Below are positions 56,180 through 64,000 of a DNA stretch of 64,000 nucleotides, piece after piece. The DNA comes from Rhodoferax sp. Lineage in GTDB: Bacteria > Pseudomonadota > Gammaproteobacteria > Burkholderiales > Burkholderiaceae_C. A program made the position numbers and the translations under genes. Position 1 is the stretch's first letter. Each line of letters starts with the position of its first letter. The notes under the pieces were generated by a model. That model was not told the origin of the DNA. It did not search any database and saw nothing but the letters and a program-made list of their open reading frames with translations. The stretch spans positions 1 to 64,000 of the forward strand of contig JARLJI010000013.1 in assembly GCA_031291295.1 (NCBI GenBank), read 5' to 3'.

Positions 56180-57127
56180 TCAGCCTTCCCTTGTACCCAA
56201 AAGACCCTTGGGCCGGAAGATCAAAATCAGTACCATGAACAGGTAAGGCAGGATCGGGGCCACCTGGCTGAGCCTGAGATTCCACAGCGCGTAGCCAAAC
56301 GTGTCCGGCGTGATCTGCAGGCCCAACGTGCCGGCGGCTCCCAGCAGGGAACTGTCGATCCCTACCGCCAGGGTCTGCATGATGCCGATCAGCAGAGACG
56401 CCAGAAAGGCCCCCGCCAGCGAGCCCATGCCGCCCACCACCACGACCACAAAAATGACCGAGCCCACGGCTTCCGCCATGCCGGGCTCCGTGACAAAGGC
56501 ATTGCCGCCAATGACGCCGGCCAGCCCGGCGAGCGCCGCGCCACCACCGAACACCAGCATGAAGACGCGGGGCACGTTGTGTCCCAGCGCCTCGACGGCC
56601 TCGGGATGGGTCAGTGCCGCCTGGATCACCAGGCCGATGCGGGTGCGCGTGAGCAGCAACCAGATGCTGAGCAGCATCAACAGCGCCACCAGCATCATGA
56701 AGCCGCGGTACATCGGAAACTGCATGCCGTACAGCGTGAACAGCGGGCCGCTGAGCGCGGCCGGAATCCGGTAGTCGACCGACGCGCGGCCCCACACCAG
56801 TTGCACCAGTTCCACGATGATGTAACTCAGCCCGAACGTGATCAGGAGTTCGGGCACATGCCCGAACTTGTGGACGCGGCGCAGGCAGTATCTTTCAAAT
56901 GCCGCGCCGATGATTCCCACCAGTAGAGGCGCAATCACCAGGGCAGGCCAGAAGCCAATCAGCCGGGTCACGCTATAGGCGAAAAACGCGCCCAGCATGT
57001 AAAAACTGGCATGGGCAAAGTTGAGTACGCCCATCATGCTGAAGATCAGCGTGAGGCCGGAGCTCAGCATGAACAAGAGCAGCCCGTAGCTCAGCCCGTT
57101 CAAAATCGATATGGTGTAGAACTCCAT
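56180..57127 (-). CDS. livH: Liv-type ABC transporter permease (LivH-like)
   Basis: 315 aa, about eight to nine hydrophobic helices. Typical LivH features: ILNGLSYGLLLFMLSSGLTLIFSMMGVLNFAHASFYMLGAF at the N-terminus, and the RTRIGLVIQAALTHPEAVEALGHN coupling loop. It follows the binding-protein gene after a 100-nt gap that holds an intrinsic terminator, so its expression probably depends on partial readthrough. Confidence 0.94.
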   Translation of the reverse strand: MEFYTISILNGLSYGLLLFMLSSGLTLIFSMMGVLNFAHASFYMLGAFFAYSVTRLIGFWPALVIAPLLVGIIGAAFERYCLRRVHKFGHVPELLITFGLSYIIVELVQLVWGRASVDYRIPAALSGPLFTLYGMQFPMYRGFMMLVALLMLLSIWLLLTRTRIGLVIQAALTHPEAVEALGHNVPRVFMLVFGGGAALAGLAGVIGGNAFVTEPGMAEAVGSVIFVVVVVGGMGSLAGAFLASLLIGIMQTLAVGIDSSLLGAAGTLGLQITPDTFGYALWNLRLSQVAPILPYLFMVLILIFRPKGLLGTREG

Positions 57128-57171
57128 GGGGCACCCGTCTGGTCAGTGGCATTGTCAGTCAAGACGATCAG

Positions 57172-57211
57172 AAATAAAAAAGCCGGGACGGCGTTTGCGA
57201 CCCCGGCTTTT
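57172..57211 (-). terminator. Intrinsic terminator between the binding-protein gene and livH
   Basis: Minus strand: AAAAGCCGGG, a 14-nt loop region, CCCGGCTTTT followed by more T. It is a textbook hairpin-plus-T-run. Placed 15 nt after the livK-like stop, it should favour excess of the binding protein over the membrane components. Confidence 0.85.
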
Positions 57212-57226
57212 CCCGCCGCAGCTTGT

Positions 57227-58471
57227 TCAGCCCATCGCCGGGCGCTTCATCTGGCAGCTGGTGGGGGTGCTGGACACATACGGCTCGAACTGCTTGATCG
57301 GCGCAAACGTATAGCCCGTGTTTTCAACGCTGTACGGGTACTTCGCGCTCACCTTTTCCCATTTGGTGATGAACAGGCTCTGCTGCAGCTGGTGGTCCGC
57401 CTTGCGCATGGTCGCGTCCCCCGCGAAGCTCGGAACCTGCAGGCCTTCCAGGGCAAACGCCACCTTGACCGGATCGGTCGAATGGACCTTGGCCATGGCC
57501 GCGTCCAGCAGTTTGATGCCGTTGTAGATCGCAAACGTGTAGAAATCGTCGTTGTACTTCTTCTTGAACCCCTCCACGACCTTGCCGATATCGCCGGTCG
57601 TCTGGGAGTAGCCGTAGGCCACCACGTAAACCTGGCTCTTGTCGCCACCGGCGGCGAGCGCCGTCGGCGTGCCGGAGACGCCCGCATAGTAGGTATACAT
57701 CGGCAGATTCAGACCGGCCTCGTTCAGGGCCTTGACGAACAGCGTCAAATCGGTTCCCCAGTTGCCGGTCACGATGGAGTCGGCACCCGACTGCTTGATC
57801 TTGGCCACGTAGGGCGAAAAGTCCTTGACCTGACCAATCGGCACATAATCATTGCCGACCATCTGTACGTCCGGCCGCTTGCGCTTCATGTCTTCCTGGA
57901 AGTACTTGGACACCTCATGACCGTGCGAGTAGTCCTGATCCAGAAGATAGACCTTCTTGATCTCCGGCTTGTCTTTCATGAAGGTGGTCAGGGCCTCCAT
58001 CTTCATAGTGGTGTCGGCATCGAGACGGAAATGCCAGAAGCTGCAGTTCTCGTTGGTCAGGGGCGGGGAGACCGCGGCATAGTTGAGGTAGACGACCTCC
58101 TTGCCGGGGTTGCGCTCGTTGTACTTGGTCACCGCTTCCGACAGCGCCAGCGCTGCACCTGACCCGTTACCCTGGGTGACATAGCGATAGCCCTGGTCAA
58201 TGGCCGCCTTGAGCTGGGTCACCGCACCCTGCGGCGAGCCGCCTGAGTCAAAGGGGTTGATTTGAAAAGTCACACCGGCCGGGTTGCGGCTGCCGGCAAA
58301 ATACTCGGCGACGTACTGCCAGCTCTTGAGCTGGTTTTGCCCCACATTGGCGAACGGCCCGGACAGCCCCTCGATCATGGCAATCTTGACCGTCTGGCCG
58401 CTTTGGGCAAAAGCGACGCCAGCCATTGCCATGACTGCGGATGCGGCTACGAGTTTGATAGCGAATTTCAT
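57227..58471 (-). CDS. livK: Liv-type ABC transporter periplasmic substrate-binding protein
   Basis: 414 aa with a signal peptide cleaved after about residue 22 (VAFA/QSG). The type I periplasmic-binding fold begins VKIAMIEGLSGPFANVGQNQL, then DQDYSHGHEVSKYFQEDMK and GNWGTDLTLFVKAL. In this clade the ligands reported are often carboxylic or aromatic acids rather than branched-chain amino acids. Linkage to an acyl-CoA ligase and beta-oxidation genes supports a carboxylic acid. AGGAG precedes the ATG. Confidence 0.93.
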   Translation of the reverse strand: MKFAIKLVAASAVMAMAGVAFAQSGQTVKIAMIEGLSGPFANVGQNQLKSWQYVAEYFAGSRNPAGVTFQINPFDSGGSPQGAVTQLKAAIDQGYRYVTQGNGSGAALALSEAVTKYNERNPGKEVVYLNYAAVSPPLTNENCSFWHFRLDADTTMKMEALTTFMKDKPEIKKVYLLDQDYSHGHEVSKYFQEDMKRKRPDVQMVGNDYVPIGQVKDFSPYVAKIKQSGADSIVTGNWGTDLTLFVKALNEAGLNLPMYTYYAGVSGTPTALAAGGDKSQVYVVAYGYSQTTGDIGKVVEGFKKKYNDDFYTFAIYNGIKLLDAAMAKVHSTDPVKVAFALEGLQVPSFAGDATMRKADHQLQQSLFITKWEKVSAKYPYSVENTGYTFAPIKQFEPYVSSTPTSCQMKRPAMG

Positions 58472-58600
58472 TAAGGGTCTCCTGTTAATGACAACTGCTG
58501 AGCGTAGTCAGTTTTGGGCTGTGCAGCACACAGGGATTGTCCTAGGTTCTATCGCCAAGGTGACTGCGCTGGCCGCGTTGGACGCCGGATCGGGGGGCAC

Positions 58601-60244
58601 TCAGGTGTTTGGAAGCTTGTAATCCTTGAGCATTTCGCGCAGCCGGGTTTTCAGCATCTTGCCGGTCGCGCCCAGCGGAATGACATCGACGAACACCACG
58701 TCGTCGGGCACCTGCCACTTGGCGGTCTTGCCCTCATAGAACTTGAGCAGCTCCGCCGCCGTGACCTCCATGCCGGGTTTCTTGGCCACAACCACGATCG
58801 GGCGTTCGTCCCACTTGGGGTGATGGATGCCAATGCAGGCCGCCATCGCCACCGCCGGGTGCGATACCGCGATATTTTCGATGTCGATCGAGCTGATCCA
58901 TTCGCCCCCCGACTTGATCACGTCCTTGCTGCGGTCCGTGATCTGCATGTAGCCGTCGGCGTCGATCGTGGCTACGTCGCCGGTGGGGAACCATTCCACG
59001 CCGTTTTCGTCCTTCACCAGCGGATTGCCGCCCTCGCCCTTGAAGTATTCGCGCACCACCCAGGGACCCCTGACATACAGGTCGCCAAAGGCCACGCCGT
59101 CGCGCGGCAATTCCTTGCCGTCGGCGCCGACGATCTTCATGTCGACGCCGAAAATCGCGCGGCCCTGCTTCAGGCGGATCTTCATCTTCTCGTCGGCGGG
59201 CAGGTCCAGGTGCTTGTTCTTGAGCGTGCACAGCGTGCCCAGCGGCGACATCTCGGTCATGCCCCAGGCGTGCAACACCTCGACGCCGTAAACGTCGTTG
59301 AACGCCGTAATCATGGCCGGCGGGCAGGCCGAGCCGCCAATCACGGTGCGTTTGAGCGTGGAAAAGCGCAGGCCGCCCGCCTGCATGTGCATGAGCAGCA
59401 TCTGCCACACCGTGGGCACGCCGGCGGCGTAGCTGACCTTTTCGCTCTCGATCAATTCGTAGATCGACTTGCCATCCATCGCCGGGCCCGGAAACACCAG
59501 CTTGGCGCCGGTCATGGCGGCCGAGTATGGAATGCCCCAGGCGTTGACGTGGAACATCGGCACGACCGGCAAGATAGAGTCGCGGGCGGACAGGCACATC
59601 ACGTCCGGCAGCGCGGCAGCATAGGCGTGCAGAAGGGTGGAGCGGTGGCTGTACAGCGCGGCCTTGGGGTGGCCCGTGGTGCCGCTGGTGTAGCACATGC
59701 TCGAGGCCGTGTTTTCATCGAAACTGGGCCAGTGGTAGGTGGATGACTGCGCGCCAATCCACGCCTCGTAGCTGATCAGCCCCGGAATGCCGCTGTCCTT
59801 GGGCAGCTTGTCGGCGTCGCACAGTGCGACGTATTGTTTGATCGTGGTGCACTTGCCGTGAAACGCCTGCACCAGCGGCAGGAACGTCGTGTCGAAGCAC
59901 AGCACCTGGTCTTCGGCGTGGTTCGCAATCCAGGCAATCTGGTCGGGCGCCAGGCGCGGGTTCAGGGTGTGCAGCACGTGGCCCGATCCGCTCACGCCAA
60001 AGTACAGCTCCAGATGGCGATAGCCATTCCAGGCCAGCGTGGCGACCCGGTCCCCCTGCGGCAGCTTCATGGCATCGAGCGCATTGGCGACCTGGCGCGC
60101 ACGCGCGGCCACGTCTTTGTAGGTGTAGCGGTGAATGTCGCCCTCGACCCGCCGCGACACGATTTCGGCGTCGCCATGATGGCGCTCGGCAAATTCGATC
60201 AGCGACGAGATCAACAGCGGTTGGTTTTGCATCAAGCCCAGCAT
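58601..60244 (-). CDS. Acyl-CoA synthetase (fatty-acid/medium-chain type)
   Basis: A 547-aa adenylate-forming ligase. The ATP motif [12 protein letters not shown] is at about residues 185-196; the aromatic [10 protein letters not shown], the [11 protein letters not shown] hinge Asp and the C-terminal Lys in [12 protein letters not shown] follow. It resembles medium/long-chain fatty-acid ligases of the AlkK/FadD3 group. The frame is open upstream but ATG 60244 has GGAGAG 6 nt ahead. It lies at the head of the transporter/beta-oxidation block and probably activates the imported acid. Confidence 0.94.
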   Translation of the reverse strand: MLGLMQNQPLLISSLIEFAERHHGDAEIVSRRVEGDIHRYTYKDVAARARQVANALDAMKLPQGDRVATLAWNGYRHLELYFGVSGSGHVLHTLNPRLAPDQIAWIANHAEDQVLCFDTTFLPLVQAFHGKCTTIKQYVALCDADKLPKDSGIPGLISYEAWIGAQSSTYHWPSFDENTASSMCYTSGTTGHPKAALYSHRSTLLHAYAAALPDVMCLSARDSILPVVPMFHVNAWGIPYSAAMTGAKLVFPGPAMDGKSIYELIESEKVSYAAGVPTVWQMLLMHMQAGGLRFSTLKRTVIGGSACPPAMITAFNDVYGVEVLHAWGMTEMSPLGTLCTLKNKHLDLPADEKMKIRLKQGRAIFGVDMKIVGADGKELPRDGVAFGDLYVRGPWVVREYFKGEGGNPLVKDENGVEWFPTGDVATIDADGYMQITDRSKDVIKSGGEWISSIDIENIAVSHPAVAMAACIGIHHPKWDERPIVVVAKKPGMEVTAAELLKFYEGKTAKWQVPDDVVFVDVIPLGATGKMLKTRLREMLKDYKLPNT

Positions 60245-60363
60245 GGGATCTCTCCTTTTATGTAACAAACTGATGCGCAATAGTATCGCGCAGCCCAGCT
60301 CCCGGCGCATGGGGAATTGCCCTGCATTCCCCGGCTTCCGGTCAACTGCGGGACAATACGGGC

Positions 60364-61866
60364 ATGGATATGGTTGAAGATTACGCGCCCCAAGTGGAGC
60401 TCGGTTTGAACTGGCGCAACAGCTTTGCGCAACTGGGCATTGACTTTTACACCCTGCTGCCACCGCGCCCCCTGAGCGCGCCCTACTGGGTCGGCCGCAG
60501 CGCCAGCGTGGCGCGCGAGTTGGGGCTGGACCCGTCGTGGTTCGAATCCTCGGGCGCGCTGGAGGCGCTCTCGGGCAACCAGGGCATTGCCGGCACGCAG
60601 CCGCTGGCCAGCGTCTACAGCGGGCACCAGTTTGGTGTCTGGGCCGGGCAATTGGGTGACGGCCGCGCCCTTTTGCTGGGCGAGACCGCCTCGGGCTACG
60701 AGGTGCAGCTCAAGGGCAGCGGCCTGACGCCCTACTCCCGCATGGGCGACGGCCGCGCGGTGCTGCGCTCCAGCATCCGCGAATTTTTGTGCAGCGAGGC
60801 CATGCACGCCCTGGGCATCCCCACGTCACGTGCGCTGTGTGTGACCGGCTCGGACGCACCGGTGCGCCGCGAAGAGATCGAGACCGCTGCCGTGGTGACC
60901 CGCGCCGCGCCGAGCTTCATCCGCTTTGGCCATTTCGAACACTTTTCGGCAGGCGAGCAGTATGTGCAGCTGAAGACGCTGGCCGACTACGTGATCGACC
61001 GCTTTTACCCCGAATGCCGGGAGTCGGACAAGTTTGCCGGCAACCCCTATGCCGCCTTTCTGGAAAGGGTCAGCGAGCGCACCGCGCGCATGGTCGCGCA
61101 GTGGCAGGCCGTGGGTTTTTGCCATGGCGTCATGAACACCGACAACATGAGCATCCTGGGCCTGACGATCGACTACGGCCCGTTTCAGTTTCTCGACGCG
61201 TTCAACCCGGCGCACGTCTGCAATCACTCGGACCACCAGGGCCGCTACGCCTACAACAAGCAGCCCAACGTCGCCTACTGGAACCTGTTCTGCCTGGGCC
61301 AGGCGCTGCTGCCGCTGATTGGCGAGCAGGAACTGGCGCTGGCCGCGCTCGAATCGTATAAAGCCGTGTTCCCGGCCGAACTGGGCGCGCGCATGCGGGC
61401 CAAGCTGGGCCTGACCGACGAGCAGACCGGCGACATGGAACTGATCGAGTCCATCTTCAAGCTGCTCGCCAAGGACAGTGTCGACTACACGATTTTCTGG
61501 CGCCGGCTCAGCCATTGGGTCTGCAGCCGAACTGCGGGGAACGCCCCAACGCACGACGATTCGGTGCGCAACCTGTTTCTGGATCGACCCGCATTTGACA
61601 CCTGGTTACTACAATATTCAGAGCGGCTTGCCAAGGTAGGTTATGGTCTAGCGGCCGATTTGATGCTTAAAACCAATCCGAAATTCGTCCTGCGCAACCA
61701 CTTGGGCGAGCAAGCCATTCGCCAGGCGAAACTAAAGGACTTTTCCGGAGTCCATACTTTGCTAAACCTGCTGGAGACCCCGTTCGACGAGCACCCGGGG
61801 TTCGACAGCTACGCCGACTTCCCGCCCGACTGGGCATCCACCATCGAGATCAGCTGTTCATCATGA
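60364..61866 (+). CDS. selO: Protein adenylyltransferase SelO (YdiU)
   Basis: A 500-aa pseudokinase-fold enzyme that transfers AMP to Ser/Thr/Tyr of redox proteins. Conserved blocks: [20 protein letters not shown], the nucleotide site [32 protein letters not shown], and [19 protein letters not shown] with the metal Asn/Asp; NPKFVLRN near the end. The mammalian selenocysteine-type C-terminus is absent, as usual for bacteria; it ends EISCSS. A GACAAT box lies 10 nt before the ATG. Its stop overlaps msrB. Confidence 0.96.
   Translation: MDMVEDYAPQVELGLNWRNSFAQLGIDFYTLLPPRPLSAPYWVGRSASVARELGLDPSWFESSGALEALSGNQGIAGTQPLASVYSGHQFGVWAGQLGDGRALLLGETASGYEVQLKGSGLTPYSRMGDGRAVLRSSIREFLCSEAMHALGIPTSRALCVTGSDAPVRREEIETAAVVTRAAPSFIRFGHFEHFSAGEQYVQLKTLADYVIDRFYPECRESDKFAGNPYAAFLERVSERTARMVAQWQAVGFCHGVMNTDNMSILGLTIDYGPFQFLDAFNPAHVCNHSDHQGRYAYNKQPNVAYWNLFCLGQALLPLIGEQELALAALESYKAVFPAELGARMRAKLGLTDEQTGDMELIESIFKLLAKDSVDYTIFWRRLSHWVCSRTAGNAPTHDDSVRNLFLDRPAFDTWLLQYSERLAKVGYGLAADLMLKTNPKFVLRNHLGEQAIRQAKLKDFSGVHTLLNLLETPFDEHPGFDSYADFPPDWASTIEISCSS
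61606..61664 (+). repeat. Probable interspersed ~60-bp element in selO (sense)
   Basis: TTACTACAATATTCAGAGC, variable middle, GGTCTAGCGGCCGATTTG. It is in sense, in the same shifted frame as the tmk copy. It lies in a locally AT-rich part of selO before NPKFVLRN. Less certain than other copies because homologous SelO proteins also have residues here. Confidence 0.5.
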
Positions 61867-62273
61867 GCCACAAGATTGAGAAAACCGAGGCCGAATGGAA
61901 GGCCTTGCTGGCGCAAAAAGGGGCCGAGCCGGTCGCCTTCGAGGTCACGCGCCACGCCGCCACCGAGCGGCCGCATACCGGCAAGTACGACGACCATTGG
62001 CAAGCCGGCACGTATGCCTGCGTCTGCTGCGGCGCCAAATTGTTCGACTCCAGCACCAAATTCGATGCCGGCTGCGGCTGGCCGAGCTTTTCGCAGGCCG
62101 CCGATCCGACCGCCATCGAAGAGCACGTGGACCGCGCGCACGGCATGTTGCGCACCGAAACCCTGTGTGCCGAATGCGGCGCGCACCTCGGCCATGTGTT
62201 TGAAGATGGCCCGCCCCCAACCGGACTGCGCTACTGCATGAACTCGGCGTCCCTGGACTTCAAGCCCAAATGA
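61863..62273 (+). CDS. msrB: Peptide-methionine (R)-S-oxide reductase
   Basis: A 136-aa enzyme that repairs the R-form of methionine sulfoxide. The structural zinc site comprises CVCC (about residues 53-56) and CAEC. The GCGWPSF block and the catalytic Cys in [10 protein letters not shown] are present. It overlaps selO by ATGA and yciB by ATGA. Coupling to SelO fits the redox role of both. Confidence 0.97.
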   Translation: MSHKIEKTEAEWKALLAQKGAEPVAFEVTRHAATERPHTGKYDDHWQAGTYACVCCGAKLFDSSTKFDAGCGWPSFSQAADPTAIEEHVDRAHGMLRTETLCAECGAHLGHVFEDGPPPTGLRYCMNSASLDFKPK

Positions 62274-62815
62274 AGCTCCTTCTCGACTTTTTCCCCATCA
62301 TCCTGTTCTTCGTGGCCTTCAAGTTCGCGGGCATTTATGTCGCGACGGCCGTGGCCATCGCCGCCACCCTGATCCAGATCGGCTACCTGCACTACAAGCA
62401 CGGCAAGGTCGAGCCCATGCAATGGATCAGCCTGGGCGTGATCGTGCTGTTCGGGGGCGCCACGCTGATCTCGCACAACGACACCTTCATCAAGTGGAAG
62501 CCCACCGTCCTGTACTGGATCATGGGCGGCGCCCTGCTGCTGGGGCAGGTGTTCTTCAAGAAGAACCTGCTCAAGTCGCTGATGGGCGCCCAGATGGAGT
62601 TGCCCGAAAACGCCTGGCGCATGATGAACTGGAGCTGGACCGGCTTCTTCGCGGCCATGGGCGTGCTCAACCTGTGGGTGGCCTCTCACTATGACCTGGA
62701 CACCTGGGTCAACTTCAAGCTGTTCGGCGGACTCGGGCTGATGGCGCTGTTCGTCATCGGCCAGGCGCTGTTCCTCGGCAAATACATCAAGGCCGACGGG
62801 GCCAGCGACTCATGA
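62270..62815 (+). CDS. yciB: Inner-membrane-spanning protein YciB (septation protein A)
   Basis: 181 aa with about five membrane helices. The family start [28 protein letters not shown] is very well kept, as are [13 protein letters not shown] and [13 protein letters not shown]. YciB homologues affect cell-envelope synthesis and septation. It overlaps its neighbours by 4 nt on each side. Confidence 0.96.
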   Translation: MKLLLDFFPIILFFVAFKFAGIYVATAVAIAATLIQIGYLHYKHGKVEPMQWISLGVIVLFGGATLISHNDTFIKWKPTVLYWIMGGALLLGQVFFKKNLLKSLMGAQMELPENAWRMMNWSWTGFFAAMGVLNLWVASHYDLDTWVNFKLFGGLGLMALFVIGQALFLGKYIKADGASDS

Positions 62816-63105
62816 GCACCTCCAGCATGCCCCCCACCAAAGTCGCGCCGGTCAGTGCGCAGGCGATGCAGCAGCGGTTGCAGCAGGCGCTGGCGCCCAC
62901 GCAACTGGAGGTGCTCGATGAAAGCGCCGCCCACGCGGGTCATTCCGGTGCCAACGAGGCGGGTTTCGGCTCGCATTTCAGGGTGCGCATTTCGTCACCC
63001 CTGTTTACCGGCCGGACACGCGTGGCGCAGCATCGCCTTGTGTATGATGCGCTGCAAGAATTCATTGACCAGGGCGCTCACGCCATCGCCATTGAAGTGC
63101 TCTGA
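62812..63105 (+). CDS. bolA: BolA family protein
   Basis: A 97-aa BolA/IbaG fold protein with the typical VLDESAAHAGH block and the HRLVYDAL helix; the His and a nearby residue can hold a [2Fe-2S] cluster with a monothiol glutaredoxin. It overlaps yciB by ATGA. In this family yciB-bolA-peptidylprolyl isomerase is a common order. Confidence 0.94.
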   Translation: MSTSSMPPTKVAPVSAQAMQQRLQQALAPTQLEVLDESAAHAGHSGANEAGFGSHFRVRISSPLFTGRTRVAQHRLVYDALQEFIDQGAHAIAIEVL

Positions 63106-63176
63106 CGTCGCACTCTGAACACGGCCGCCGCGGCGGCATCCCACGTTTTATCCCCCAGCATCCTTGAGGAAACTTT

Positions 63177-63962
63177 ATGAAGAAGCATTTTCTGTCCGCC
63201 TTTGCAGCCGCTGCTGTCCTGGGCGCACTGGCCCTGCCCGCTGCCGCGCAAAACGTGGCCATCGTGAATGGCAAGGCCGTCCCGCAGGCGCGCGTGGATG
63301 CACTGGCGCAGCAGGTGGCGGCCTCGGGCCGGCCGATCACGCCTGAAATTACCGCGCAAATCAAGACCGAAGTCATCGCCCGCGAAGTCTTCATGCAGGA
63401 GGCGCAAAAGCTTGGCCTGGACGCCACCCCCGATTTCAAGAACCAGATGGAACTGGCGCGCCAGACCATCCTGATTCGCGACCTGTTTGCCGATTTCCAG
63501 AAAAAGAACCCGGTGACCGATGCCGACGTGAAGGCCGAGTACGACAAGTTTGCGGCCACCAATGGCGGCCAGGAGTATCACGCGCGCCACATCCTGGTGG
63601 ATACCGAAGACCAGGCCAAGGCCATCATTGCCCAGCTCAAGAAGGGCGCGAAGTTTGAAGACATCGCCAAGAAATCGTCGAAAGACACGGGCTCCGGTGC
63701 CAAGGGTGGTGACCTCGACTGGGCCAATGCCGGCAGCTACGTGAAGGAGTTCTCGGACGCCATGGTCAAGCTGAAGAAAGGCCAGACCACCGACACGCCC
63801 GTAAAGACCCAGTTCGGCTACCACATCATCCGTCTGGATGACGTCAGAACCGCCCAGTTGCCCAAGCTCGAAGATGTCAAGCCGCAAATCGTGCAGCAGC
63901 TGGAGCAGCAAAAGCTGGCCGCATTCCAGGAAGACCTGCGCGCCAAAGCCAAGATCGAATAA
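63177..63962 (+). CDS. Periplasmic parvulin-type peptidylprolyl isomerase (PpiC/PrsA/SurA-like)
   Basis: 261 aa with a signal peptide (ends LPAAAQ, cleavage about residue 24). An N-terminal SurA_N-like chaperone helix region follows, then one rotamase domain at about residues 130-225 (YHARHILVDTEDQAKAI, KGGDLDW, TQFGYHIIRLDD). It helps fold outer-membrane proteins. GAGGA stands 7 nt before the ATG. A 71-nt gap follows bolA, so it is probably the last gene of the selO operon with possible extra control. Confidence 0.95.
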   Translation: MKKHFLSAFAAAAVLGALALPAAAQNVAIVNGKAVPQARVDALAQQVAASGRPITPEITAQIKTEVIAREVFMQEAQKLGLDATPDFKNQMELARQTILIRDLFADFQKKNPVTDADVKAEYDKFAATNGGQEYHARHILVDTEDQAKAIIAQLKKGAKFEDIAKKSSKDTGSGAKGGDLDWANAGSYVKEFSDAMVKLKKGQTTDTPVKTQFGYHIIRLDDVRTAQLPKLEDVKPQIVQQLEQQKLAAFQEDLRAKAKIE

Positions 63963-64000
63963 ACCCTGCAGGGCCTGTCCCGAGGGTTCTTGAAAAACGC

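Overview
The window is ordinary chromosome of a GC-rich betaproteobacterium, almost certainly Burkholderiales and most like Comamonadaceae (Polaromonas/Rhodoferax/Variovorax type). I base this on gene content and order (smpB divergent from ratA-rnfH, then guaB-guaA), on the Liv-type transporters mixed with acyl-CoA genes, on a phasin, and on an intergenic repeat I remember as common in that family. No rRNA, tRNA, CRISPR array, transposase or integrase was seen.

Layout. 1-9.7 kb is housekeeping: truB, typA, a DMT exporter, smpB / ratA-rnfH, guaB-guaA and a 2'-5' RNA ligase-like protein. 9.8-13.5 kb holds paiB, a TadA-haloalkane dehalogenase fusion and an LD-carboxypeptidase. 13.9-19.1 kb holds a cyclase-FHA protein, a penicillin-acylase-family enzyme and a SulP transporter. 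19.1-21.7 kb holds a PEP-CTERM surface protein behind an elaborate sigma-54-like control region, converging on a phasin. 22.2-25.3 kb is a two-gene ABC module with foreign-looking codon use. 25.3-29.9 kb is the operon mltG-tmk-holB-pilZ-tatD-ankyrin. 30-43.5 kb holds ygfZ, a large divergent PBP, a thioesterase-GNAT fusion, a lipase-type hydrolase, an iron alcohol dehydrogenase, tex and a NarL-type two-component pair. 43.5-60.2 kb is one long minus-strand block joining an acyl-CoA ligase, a complete Liv-type ABC importer and a beta-oxidation set (fadB-, fadA- and fadE-like genes, two SDRs, thioesterase, MDR reductase, GST). 60.4-64 kb is the tight operon selO-msrB-yciB-bolA followed by a parvulin-type isomerase.

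The most interesting structure is not a gene. It is a family of about twelve roughly 60-bp interspersed elements (core GCTAC-N8-TAGCT, 20-odd bases, GGGCTGCAG) that sit both between genes and inside conserved genes without breaking the reading frame. Nine of ten intragenic copies lie in the sense direction and seven use the same frame, reading Ala-x-Lys-x-(Val/Ile)-Ala in most. This resembles the Rickettsia palindromic elements. Other strong points are the TadA-dehalogenase fusion with a Shine-Dalgarno at the domain border, the TGTCA/TGACA array before the PEP-CTERM gene, an operator-like sequence shared by the phasin and fadB promoters, and the transport/beta-oxidation island, whose two Liv ATPases have altered nucleotide-binding motifs.
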